Assembly: GCA_017792425.1 (NCBI GenBank)
Contig: CP051233.1
Span: forward strand, 2,869,728 to 2,933,727
Reading direction: 5' to 3'
Source of the DNA: Thalassovita sp.
Lineage (GTDB): Bacteria > Pseudomonadota > Alphaproteobacteria > Rhodobacterales > Rhodobacteraceae
Length of the DNA stretch: 64,000 bases
The position numbers were made by a program, and so were the translations under genes. Each line of letters opens with the position of its first letter. Position 1 is the first letter of the stretch. This document shows, piece after piece, positions 1 to 7,906 of this stretch. A model generated the notes under the pieces. The model saw only the letters and a list, made by a program, of their open reading frames with translations, was not told where the DNA came from and did not search any database.

Positions 1-668
1 AGGCGGGTCGAGACGCCTTCCTCCAGGTCTTGGCCCTTGAGGCCGCGCAGCTTGTTGGCCAGGCGGACCAGGGGTTTGACGCGGTCCTGCGCCAGGCCGG
101 ATTCGGTGGCCACGACATCGGTTTCGAACTCGGGCGCGGGGAAGTCGAATTCCAGCGACACGAAGCGCTGCCGGGTCGAGGGTTTCAGCGTTTTCAGGAT
201 GTTCTGGTAGCCGGGGTTGTAGCTGGCCACCAGCATGAAGCCGGGGGCGGCCTCCAGTTCCTCGCCGGTGCGGTCGATCGGCAGGATGCGCCGGTCGTCG
301 GTCAGCGGGTGCAGCACCACGGTGACGTCCTTGCGGGCCTCCACCACCTCGTCCAGGTAGCAGATCGCGCCCTCGCGCACCGCGCGGGTCAGCGGGCCAT
401 CGACCCAGACGGTTTCGCCGCCCTTCAGCAGGTAGCGCCCGATCAGGTCCGCCGCCGACAGGTCGTCATGGCAGGCCACGGTATACAGCGGCCGGCCCAG
501 GCGCGCGGCCATATGGGCCACGAAGCGGGTCTTGCCGCAGCCGGTCGGGCCTTTCAGCAGCACGGCCAGGTTGTTGTCGCAGGCGGCGGTGAAGATCTCG
601 CACTCGTCGCCCTGGGGCAGGTAGAAGGGGGCGTCAGCCGCCCCCTTCAGGGTGATATCTCCGTCCAT
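1..668 (-). CDS. norQ: NorQ, MoxR/CbbQ-type AAA+ ATPase for nitric oxide reductase (3' end cut by window)
   Basis: Read on the minus strand from the ATG at 668, the frame is open to the window edge (222 codons seen). It carries a Walker A motif GPTGCGKT near residue 40, a Walker B-like CYLDEVVEA segment and the ASYNPGYQ sensor region typical of the NorQ/NirQ/CbbQ subgroup of MoxR ATPases. With NorD, such proteins activate NorCB, probably by helping insert the non-haem iron. It lies 5 bases downstream of norB, in the order norC-norB-norQ, so it belongs to the nor operon and norD is expected just outside the window. The protein should have about 260-270 residues, so roughly 40-50 are missing. 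Confidence 0.93.
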   Translation of the reverse strand, partial: MDGDITLKGAADAPFYLPQGDECEIFTAACDNNLAVLLKGPTGCGKTRFVAHMAARLGRPLYTVACHDDLSAADLIGRYLLKGGETVWVDGPLTRAVREGAICYLDEVVEARKDVTVVLHPLTDDRRILPIDRTGEELEAAPGFMLVASYNPGYQNILKTLKPSTRQRFVSLEFDFPAPEFETDVVATESGLAQDRVKPLVRLANKLRGLKGQDLEEGVSTR

Positions 669-673
669 CGGCT

Positions 674-2041
674 TCACTCCGCCGGGGTTCCGGCAGCACC
701 GCGCGCGATCACCTCTTTACGGGGCGCCAGCACGGCGTAGATGAACAGGACGGCACCAAGGACCACGGCCACGCCGGACCCGAAGCGCATCACGTAGAAC
801 ACCCAGAGCTGTTCCTGCACGTCCATGAAGCCTTCGCCCATGACCCGCTGCAGGTGGGTTTGCACCGTGCCCGCAAAGGTCAGCGTGAAGGTCATGAAGG
901 TCATGCCGCCGGCCATCAGCCAGAACGACGCCATGTTCAGGACCTGGTTGTACGGGTCACGCCCCTTCAGCACCGGCATCGCGTAGCTGAAGATCGCCAG
1001 GTTCAGCGAGACATAGGCCCCGAAGAACGCCAGGTGGCCGTGCGCCGCGGTGATCTGCGTGCCGTGGGTATAGTAGTTCACCCCGTGCAGCGTGTGCAGG
1101 AAGCCCCACACCCCCGCCCCGAAGAACGCCAGCGTCGCGCAGCCCAGCGACCACAGCAGCGCCGCCTTGTTCGGGTGGTCGCGGCGGCCCTTCCAGACCA
1201 TCACGAAGGCAAAGGCCATCATCGCGAAGAAGGGAACGATCTCGAGCGAGCTGAAGATCGACCCGATCCACTGCCAATACCCGGGCGTGCCGATCCAGTA
1301 GTAGTGGTGACCGGTCCCCAGGATCCCCGAGAACAGCGCCAGCGCGGCAATCACGTACAGCCACTTTTCCACCACCTCGCGGTCCACGCCCGTCAGCTTC
1401 AGCATCAGGAACGCCAGGATCGACGCCATCACCAGTTCCCAGGTGCCTTCCACCCACAGGTGGACGATGTACCACCAGTACATCTTGTCCAGCGCCAGGT
1501 TGGCCGGGTTGTAGAAGGCGAACAGGAACAGCAGCGCCAGACCCCACAGGCCCAGAAGCAGGATGTTGGTGATCGCCGTCTTCTTGCCCTTCAGCACCGT
1601 CATCGAGATGTTGTAGAGGAAGATCAGCGCCGCAACCACGATGCCCGCCTTCACCCACTTGGGCTGCTCGATGAACTCGCGCCCCTCGTTGCCCAGCAGG
1701 AAGTTGCCGTCAAACAGGTTGAACAGGTAGGTCACCACCACGCCCGCGGTGCCCAGCACCAGGATCAGCAGCTGCAGGTAGGCCAGCTTGGTCGAGTGGA
1801 TCTCGCGCTCGGATTCCTCGGGCACCAGGTAGTAGGCCGCCCCGAAGAAGCCCAGCAGAAGCCACACCACCAGCGAGTTGGTGTGCAGCATCCGGCCGAT
1901 GTTGAACGGCAGGATCTCGGACAGAAAGTTCCCGTCAACATAGATCCAGCCCAGGATCAGCCCCATCGACACCTGCACCGCGAACAGTGCCATCGCGACG
2001 AGGAAGTACGCGTAAGCGATTTTCTGAGTTTGGTATTTCAT
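674..2041 (-). CDS. norB: Nitric oxide reductase catalytic subunit NorB (cNOR)
   Basis: 455 residues with about 12 hydrophobic helices, the usual size for the haem b/b3-FeB subunit of cytochrome c-dependent NO reductase, which reduces two NO to N2O in the inner membrane. All metal ligands expected from the cNOR structure are present at matching spacing: His53 and His337 (haem b), His335 (haem b3), His195, His246 and His247 (FeB), and the FeB-side Glu199. It follows norC after 11 bases and precedes norQ by 5 bases, so the three are one transcript. Expression is probably driven from the FNR/NnrR-type box ahead of norC. Confidence 0.98.
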   Translation of the reverse strand: MKYQTQKIAYAYFLVAMALFAVQVSMGLILGWIYVDGNFLSEILPFNIGRMLHTNSLVVWLLLGFFGAAYYLVPEESEREIHSTKLAYLQLLILVLGTAGVVVTYLFNLFDGNFLLGNEGREFIEQPKWVKAGIVVAALIFLYNISMTVLKGKKTAITNILLLGLWGLALLFLFAFYNPANLALDKMYWWYIVHLWVEGTWELVMASILAFLMLKLTGVDREVVEKWLYVIAALALFSGILGTGHHYYWIGTPGYWQWIGSIFSSLEIVPFFAMMAFAFVMVWKGRRDHPNKAALLWSLGCATLAFFGAGVWGFLHTLHGVNYYTHGTQITAAHGHLAFFGAYVSLNLAIFSYAMPVLKGRDPYNQVLNMASFWLMAGGMTFMTFTLTFAGTVQTHLQRVMGEGFMDVQEQLWVFYVMRFGSGVAVVLGAVLFIYAVLAPRKEVIARGAAGTPAE

Positions 2042-2052
2042 CTCTCGTCTCC

Positions 2053-2502
2053 TCAGCCCGCGTCATTCGGGGGCCAGTCCTGCGCACGGATCGAATCCGT
2101 CCACAGCAGGAAATCCGCAAGCCCGCGGTACTCTTCTTCCGTCAGATCAAAGGCCGGCATCTGGCGACGCCCCTCGATCCCCGTCGGCATCGCTTCCATC
2201 CAGGCTCTCAGCATCTCGTACCCGTCCTCGGCGCCCTCGGCGCCCCAGCGGGTCATCACGTTCGCAAGTTCGGGCGCAAAGTACGCGCCCTCGCCCAACA
2301 GCGTGTGGCAGTTGATGCACGCGTGTTTCTCCCACACGTGCTTGCCCAGCACCACGCTCTCGCTCAGCGTCTCGACATCCGTCGAGGTCGTTACAATGTA
2401 ACGGTGAGACTGCGCCGTCAGCCCCACAAAAATCAGTATGAAGAACAAAGACCCGCCATAAAAAATATTGCGGGCCATGCTCTTGGTCATGACTTCGCGC
2501 AT
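2053..2502 (-). CDS. norC: Nitric oxide reductase cytochrome c subunit NorC
   Basis: 149 residues from the ATG at 2502: one N-terminal membrane anchor (about residues 12-30), then a periplasmic mono-haem c domain with C62-I-N-C65-H66. NorC passes electrons from cytochrome c or a cupredoxin to NorB. I chose 2502 because a GGAAGG ribosome site lies just upstream and the N-terminus then matches the usual NorC length of about 150. The frame is open further to a TTG at 2580, but that codon is inside an NnrR-type box and so is almost certainly not translated. First gene of the norCBQ operon. Confidence 0.96.
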   Translation of the reverse strand: MREVMTKSMARNIFYGGSLFFILIFVGLTAQSHRYIVTTSTDVETLSESVVLGKHVWEKHACINCHTLLGEGAYFAPELANVMTRWGAEGAEDGYEMLRAWMEAMPTGIEGRRQMPAFDLTEEEYRGLADFLLWTDSIRAQDWPPNDAG

Positions 2503-2566
2503 CGCGCTGATCCTTCCCTTGAGTTTTCCAGTGGGCAGATTTTCGCCGAAGCGCCCGAGTCGCTCC

Positions 2567-2580
2567 TTAACCAAAGTCAA
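2567..2580 (-). promoter_or_regulatory. FNR/NnrR-family binding site upstream of norC
   Basis: Reading on the minus strand gives TTGACTTTGGTTAA, that is TTGAC-N4-GTTAA, a near-palindrome matching the CRP/FNR-superfamily half-sites used by NO-sensing NnrR/Nnr/Dnr regulators. It ends 64 bases upstream of the norC start codon, a normal distance for an activator site. Confidence 0.75.
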
Positions 2581-2613
2581 TCTACCCGTTGCTGCAGAGT
2601 TTATGCCCTCGCG

Positions 2614-3822
2614 TCAGACCGGGGCGTTGGGGGTTGGTCGGGTCTTTTCGGTCCAGAAGATTGGCCACATCGCCGCGACGTACAGCACGAAGGCAGCGAT
2701 CCAGATCGCACCCGCCGCCAGAACGGCCGAGAAGTACAGATCCGGCAAGGTGGACCCGGCATAGCGCACCACGGCAGCTGCGGGCACCAGCGCATAGGCC
2801 AGCGCAACCGGCCGGGGGGCGACCAGCGCCCGCCCGGCATGGCCGATCGCCGCGCGCGACATCACAGACAGCGTCATGCCACCGATACCGCCAATACCCA
2901 GAAAATGCAGCGCCGCGACCTCGGACCCGGCGCCCAGCCACGCCAGACCCAGCAGGATCAGGCCAAGGGCGTTCATCCCGTAGGACAGGTGCAGGGTCCA
3001 CAGGATCGGTTGCCCCACCGTCCAGCCGCCACGCCAAAGCGCCAGCCGGGCCAATCCGGTCACGCCGCCAACGACGGCAAACACTCCGCAGAGTTCATCG
3101 GGCAGACCGGCGATCTTGGCGATTGTGGCCAGCAGCACGGCCGCGATGGAAATGGCGGCAAGGGGCATGGGGGTTTCAGGGTGGCGGTCCTCGCGCCCGG
3201 TGCGCACCATCGCATTGCGGGTGAAGGCAGGGGTCACCCGCCCGCCCAGAATGGTGATCAGCGCGGCCAGCGTCATCAGGCCGGCGCGCAGCCCCAAGTC
3301 CGCCGTATCCTGCGTCACGCCCACCCATTCCAGGTGCATCAGAAGGCTGCTGAGCCAAAGAACGGCGATCACTGCCACGATGATGAATTGCCGTGGCTTG
3401 AACCGCTTGATCAGAAGCGCGCCGATACTGCCACCGACCACGGGAAGAAAGCTCAGGTCAGCCACGGCCACCAGAAGCGGCGGCAGACTGCCCCCCCACC
3501 ACATCGCCAACCGGCCAACCAGCCAAAGCGCCGAGGCGACGGCGAAAAACCTTGTGGGCGCGGACCGGGTATTGGTCCAGTTGGGGGCGGCCGTCAGCAG
3601 AAACCCCGCGACGGCGGCAGAACCGTAGCCAAAGATCATTTCATGCCCGTGCCAAAGATGTGGCGGCACGCCCACCGGCAGCCCCGTCACCATGCCACCA
3701 ACGGCGTGGATCGCCAGGTAGCCTTCCCAGATCAGCATCGTCAGGATCGCGAAAACCCCTGCCGCCAGAAAAAACACCCTGTACCCGGCGCTGAACAGGA
3801 TTTGGATGGCCGAGCGTTTCAT
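2614..3822 (-). CDS. nnrS: NnrS family haem-copper membrane protein
   Basis: 402 residues from the ATG at 3822 (AGGAG ribosome site 7 bases before it); the open frame upstream of that start is GC-rich non-homologous sequence. The protein is almost entirely hydrophobic, with about 12 predicted helices, and begins with the NnrS-like segment SAGYRVFFLAAG followed by LWHGHEMIFGY, which contains the conserved histidines. NnrS proteins bind haem and copper, are co-regulated with denitrification genes and protect cells from nitrosative stress. It is directly upstream of norC on the same strand (111 bases), and its own promoter region carries a second NnrR-type box. Confidence 0.93.
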   Translation of the reverse strand: MKRSAIQILFSAGYRVFFLAAGVFAILTMLIWEGYLAIHAVGGMVTGLPVGVPPHLWHGHEMIFGYGSAAVAGFLLTAAPNWTNTRSAPTRFFAVASALWLVGRLAMWWGGSLPPLLVAVADLSFLPVVGGSIGALLIKRFKPRQFIIVAVIAVLWLSSLLMHLEWVGVTQDTADLGLRAGLMTLAALITILGGRVTPAFTRNAMVRTGREDRHPETPMPLAAISIAAVLLATIAKIAGLPDELCGVFAVVGGVTGLARLALWRGGWTVGQPILWTLHLSYGMNALGLILLGLAWLGAGSEVAALHFLGIGGIGGMTLSVMSRAAIGHAGRALVAPRPVALAYALVPAAAVVRYAGSTLPDLYFSAVLAAGAIWIAAFVLYVAAMWPIFWTEKTRPTPNAPV

Positions 3823-4003
3823 GCGTGATCTCCTGAATCGGCTGGTGAATCCATGGCACCCGCTCCGGTGTCCGCGGCCTGGCGACCCCTGGGGGATCGG
3901 GCTGGGTGCGGGCGGTGTGACCGTGGTCCGGTCGGGGGACAAGACATGGATCAATCCGGGGGCTGTGATAGGGTCAACCTCTGCGACTTTCCCGGCAACC
4001 GCC

Positions 4004-4017
4004 TTAACGAAAGTCAA
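4004..4017. promoter_or_regulatory. FNR/NnrR-family binding site between nnrS and a divergent small gene
   Basis: Plus-strand TTAACGAAAGTCAA (reverse TTGACTTTCGTTAA) differs from the norC box only in the 4-base spacer. It lies 181 bases before nnrS (minus) and 65 bases before the small membrane protein gene at 4083 (plus). The second distance equals that seen at norC, so the divergent small gene may be its main target. The remaining sequence between 3823 and 4082 shows no further gene. Confidence 0.72.
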
Positions 4018-4082
4018 GGAATCCGGCGGCCAGCAAGGGCAGTTTCGGCAACGCATTCAGACCCCCAAAACGACAGGGCACC

Positions 4083-4346
4083 ATGACCGCGCCGATTTCA
4101 GACCCTGCAAAGCAAAGCGCCACGGAAAAACCTTCGTGGAAGCTGTTGTTGATGCTGTACCCTTTTTCGGCGGCGGCGGTTGCGATCAACCTGTTCCTGC
4201 TTTTCCTGATGTTGCAGGCGGTTGGCATCCCGGCGATGCCGCCGATCGTGGCGCTGTGGCTGTCGATTCCCCTGGGCATTCCCGCCAACTGGTTCACCGC
4301 GCGCTGGGTGAAGGGGCTGATTGACGAAGCCGAAGGCCGCAAGTGA
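4083..4346 (+). CDS. Small two-helix membrane protein of the putative NO regulon
   Basis: 87 residues: a polar N-terminus (about 18 residues), two hydrophobic segments (roughly residues 20-45 and 50-68) and a short charged C-terminus ending in EAEGRK. I do not recognise a characterised family. Small membrane proteins are common companions of nor clusters (NorF- or NnrT-like), but I cannot assign it to one of these from sequence alone. An FNR/NnrR box lies 65 bases upstream of the ATG, the same spacing as at norC, which supports expression together with nnrS and norCBQ. The 141 bases after it, up to 4487, contain no further gene. Confidence 0.75.
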   Translation: MTAPISDPAKQSATEKPSWKLLLMLYPFSAAAVAINLFLLFLMLQAVGIPAMPPIVALWLSIPLGIPANWFTARWVKGLIDEAEGRK

Positions 4347-4487
4347 CGGTGCGGCACCCAGCGTCGTCCCATGCCCTTCCCGGTTGATTAACCCCGCCCC
4401 CTGGGCAACCATCCGCCCAGTCGTCCATCCGGGCCAGCCCGGGCACGCGCCGCCGCGCGAACGGACGCGTCCGAGGGTGGAGGGGAC

Positions 4488-7400
4488 ATGTTTCGCAAAT
4501 TGCTTGTCGCGAACCGGGGTGAAATCGCCTTGCGTATCAGTCGCGCGGCCAATGAGCTGGGGATCGGCGTTGTCGCCATTTACAGCACTGACGACGCTGA
4601 CTGCCTTCATGCAATCCGCGCCGAACAGGCAGTTGCGCTGCCCGGAAACGGAGCGGCGGCCTATCTGGATCAGCAAGCGGTGATCAACGCCGCCCTGTCC
4701 AGCGGATGTGACGCGATACACCCCGGCTATGGGTTTCTCAGTGAAAATGCCGAATTCGCTGACGCCTGCGCCGCGGCTGGGTTGGTCTTTGTGGGTCCGG
4801 CGCCGGACACGCTGCGCCTGTTCGGGAACAAGGGTGCGGCGCGCGCACTGGCGCACAACGTGGGCCTGCCACTGGCCAAAGGCACGCAGGCCGCGACCAC
4901 ACTGGCGGAAGCGCAGGCGTTCTTGCAGGTGCGCAGCGGCCAGCCGATCATGCTCAAGGCGCTGGCTGGCGGCGGTGGGCGCGGCATGCGGCGGGTGGAT
5001 AGCGCCGATACCCTGCCAAGTGTCTTTCGTCACGCCGCGTCCGAGGCACAGGCCGCCTTCGGGTCAGCCGATTTGTACGTCGAGGAGGTGATTACCGGCG
5101 CGCGGCACATAGAGGTGCAGGTTCTGGGGGACGCCGGGGGCAATATCACCCATCTGTGGGAACGTGATTGCACCTTGCAGCGCCGTCATCAGAAACTCGT
5201 GGAAATCGCGCCTGCGCCCGATCTGCCACCCGCCACGCGGCAGGCAATTCTGCAAAGCGCCCTGTCCCTGGCCTGCGCTGCCAAGGTGCAGTCGCTTTGC
5301 ACGATGGAATTTCTTGTTCGCAGCGATGATAACAGCTTTGTTTTCATAGAGGCCAACCCACGCCTGCAGGTGGAACATCCTGTGACAGAGGAAATCACCG
5401 GTATCGACCTTGTGCAGACGCAGATCAGGCTGGCGGCAGGCCAGACACTGGCCGAAATCGGCATCCCGCTTGACCCACCCGCCCCGCGCGGCACCGCGAT
5501 AGAGCTGCGCGTCACTCTGGAAAGCACAAACCCGGATGGCGGCACCTCGCCATCGCAGGGGCGCCTGCGCGCATTCGACCAACCCGGCGGCAATGGCATC
5601 CGAGTCGAAACCTTTGGCTATGCGGGCTATGAAACGTCACTGGCCTTTGACCCGTTGTTGGCCAAGGTGATTGCGCATACGCCGTCCGGCGGGCTGGGCG
5701 ATGCATTGAACCGGGCCGCCCGCGCCTTGGCCGAATTCCGCATCGAGGGGGTGGACACCAACCTGCCGTTTCTGCGCGCGCTACTGTCCTTGCCCGAAAT
5801 CCGGGAAAACCGGATCGACACCGATACCGTCAACCGTCTGGCCTCGCACGCCGTCGATGCGATGAACGCGCTGCCCAATCGGCACCCCAACCCGTCAAAC
5901 GCTACAAATAGAACAGATGAATGGCCCTCCGCCCCGGACGGGCACCTTGCGGTTTTGGCCCCCTTGGGCGGCACGTTGGCGACGCTGTCCGTCACCGATG
6001 GCCAAGCCGTCACCAAGGGGACGGAAATCGCGGTTATTTCAGCAATGAAAATGGAACATCAAGTGCTGGCGCCAGCGTCGGGCACCGTGCGCCTGGCCGC
6101 CGGTGTTCCGGGGCAAACCGTCACGACACATCAGCCGCTTGCCTTCTTTGAACCGGGTGATGCGGGAACCGGGGACACGTTCGCGGCGGACACCTCGACG
6201 GAACCACGCGCCGATCTGGAAGAGGTCCGCCACCGGCAGCACCTGCTGACAGACGACGCCCGACCCGATGCTGTCGCGCGCCGCCGAAAGACCGGCCAAA
6301 GAACCGCACGGGAAAACATCGCCGACCTGAGCGACCCCGGATCGTTTACGGAATACGGCGGCTTGGCCCTGGCGGCGCAGCACGGACGGCACGGCACGGA
6401 AAAACTGACCCGGATCAGCCCTGCCGACGGGTTGGTCGCTGGGCTTTGCAGCGTGAACGCCCCTGATTTCGGCGATCAGGCCGCCCGCTGTATGGCGATG
6501 TCCTATGACTACACGGTTTTCGCCGGCACACAGGGGTTCATGAACCATAAAAAGATGGACCGGATGCTGAAACTGGCGTCGGAATGGTCGCTGCCGATCG
6601 TGATCTTTGCCGAAGGCGGTGGCGGCAGGCCGGGGGATTCCGATTTTGTCGGGGTGGCGGGGCTGGACCTGCCGACCTTTGGCCTGATGGCGCGGCATAG
6701 CGGCAAGGCCCCGATGGTGGCTATCGTGTCTGGGCGGTGTTTTGCGGGAAATGCCGCCGTCGCAGGGGTTTGCGATGTGATCATCGCCACCGAAGGCGCC
6801 AACCTGGGGATGGGTGGCCCCGCGATGATCGAAGGCGGCGGTCTGGGTGTATTCGCCCCCGAGGACGTTGGCCCGATGCCAGTCCAGACACGCAACGGCG
6901 TGGTCGATATCCTGGTCAAGGACGAAGCGGAAGCGACGCGAACCGCCCGCAAGTACCTATCCTATTTCCAAGGGGCACTGACCGAATGGAACTGCGCCGA
7001 TCAGACCCGGTTGCGTGATGTCGTGCCGCCGAACCGGCTGCGCGTCTATGACATCCGTCAGGCGATCGACTTGCTGGCTGATACCGACTCGGTGCTGGAA
7101 TTGCGGCCAGATCACGGCCCCGGCATCCTGACTGCCCTGATCAGGATCGAGGGCCGCCCGATGGGCCTGATCGCCAACAATTCAGGACACCTGAGCGGCG
7201 CCATCGACGCCGAAGCCGCAGAAAAGGCCGCGCGGTTCCTGGACATATGCGAAACTTTCGGCCTGCCGGTCTTGTCCCTGTGCGACACCCCCGGTTTCAT
7301 CGTCGGCCCGAGCCAGGAAGAAACCGCGCTGGTGCGGCGGGTTTCGCGGATGTTCCTGAGCGGCGCAAACCTCAGCGTGCCCTTCGTGACGGTTGTGTTG

Positions 7401-7760
7401 CGCAAAGGCTATGGCCTGGGGGCAATGGCGATGGCGGCGGGCAGCTTTCACCGATCCATGATGACAATCGCCTGGCCCAGTGGTGAATTTGGCGGCATGG
7501 GCCTGGAAGGAGCGGTCCGCTTGGGTTACCGCAAGGAACTGGCGGCGGCGGGCGACCCGGCCCAGCAACAGGCCCTTTTCGAGGAACTGACGGCGGCGCT
7601 GTATGAGAAAGGCAAGGCACTCAGCATGGCGTCCTTTCTGGAAATCGACAACGTGATTGACCCGGCCGAAACACGGTCCTGGATTTTGCGCGCGCTGAAC
7701 GCTGCGGGGCATGCCGAATCTGGACCGGGCAAGCGGCGTCCCTTTGTCCCATCCCGCTGA
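4488..7760 (+). CDS. Single-chain biotin-dependent acyl-CoA carboxylase (BC-BCCP-CT fusion)
   Basis: 1090 residues combining all three activities of an acyl-CoA carboxylase. Residues 1-450 are biotin carboxylase (start FRKLLVANRGEIALR, ATP-grasp loop GGGGRGMRRV, HPGYGFLSEN). A biotinyl domain follows with AMKMEH, the biotinylated lysine being about Lys521. From about 590 to the end there is a carboxyltransferase of the AccD/PccB fold with both N- and C-terminal halves (GGRPGDSDF and GFIVGPSQEE regions). GGAGGGG precedes the ATG. Most bacteria split these functions over two to four genes; single-chain enzymes of about 120 kDa include the long-chain acyl-CoA carboxylases. The substrate cannot be read from the sequence. 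It stands alone as a transcription unit. Confidence 0.88.
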   Translation: MFRKLLVANRGEIALRISRAANELGIGVVAIYSTDDADCLHAIRAEQAVALPGNGAAAYLDQQAVINAALSSGCDAIHPGYGFLSENAEFADACAAAGLVFVGPAPDTLRLFGNKGAARALAHNVGLPLAKGTQAATTLAEAQAFLQVRSGQPIMLKALAGGGGRGMRRVDSADTLPSVFRHAASEAQAAFGSADLYVEEVITGARHIEVQVLGDAGGNITHLWERDCTLQRRHQKLVEIAPAPDLPPATRQAILQSALSLACAAKVQSLCTMEFLVRSDDNSFVFIEANPRLQVEHPVTEEITGIDLVQTQIRLAAGQTLAEIGIPLDPPAPRGTAIELRVTLESTNPDGGTSPSQGRLRAFDQPGGNGIRVETFGYAGYETSLAFDPLLAKVIAHTPSGGLGDALNRAARALAEFRIEGVDTNLPFLRALLSLPEIRENRIDTDTVNRLASHAVDAMNALPNRHPNPSNATNRTDEWPSAPDGHLAVLAPLGGTLATLSVTDGQAVTKGTEIAVISAMKMEHQVLAPASGTVRLAAGVPGQTVTTHQPLAFFEPGDAGTGDTFAADTSTEPRADLEEVRHRQHLLTDDARPDAVARRRKTGQRTARENIADLSDPGSFTEYGGLALAAQHGRHGTEKLTRISPADGLVAGLCSVNAPDFGDQAARCMAMSYDYTVFAGTQGFMNHKKMDRMLKLASEWSLPIVIFAEGGGGRPGDSDFVGVAGLDLPTFGLMARHSGKAPMVAIVSGRCFAGNAAVAGVCDVIIATEGANLGMGGPAMIEGGGLGVFAPEDVGPMPVQTRNGVVDILVKDEAEATRTARKYLSYFQGALTEWNCADQTRLRDVVPPNRLRVYDIRQAIDLLADTDSVLELRPDHGPGILTALIRIEGRPMGLIANNSGHLSGAIDAEAAEKAARFLDICETFGLPVLSLCDTPGFIVGPSQEETALVRRVSRMFLSGANLSVPFVTVVLRKGYGLGAMAMAAGSFHRSMMTIAWPSGEFGGMGLEGAVRLGYRKELAAAGDPAQQQALFEELTAALYEKGKALSMASFLEIDNVIDPAETRSWILRALNAAGHAESGPGKRRPFVPSR

Positions 7761-7906
7761 TGGGCGGAACGCAGGCACCGGACCACGGCGTGTTTTTGGG
7801 CCTCGAACTTGGGTTTTCCGACCAATTCCTGCCCCGGAAGGGAAAGCGTTGGACAGGCGGGAAGCGATAGCTTACCCGTATTCCAATGACCGTGAGAGGC
7901 CGACAG

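Noticed and set aside
2503..2580. Extended norC start at the TTG at 2580
   Set aside because: The codon lies inside the NnrR-type box and would add 26 non-conserved residues; the ATG at 2502 has a ribosome site and gives normal length.
1987..3828. Long plus-strand open frame of 613 codons over norC/nnrS
   Set aside because: Shadow of the minus-strand nor genes in high-GC DNA; composition is Arg/His/Gln-rich with no recognisable domain.
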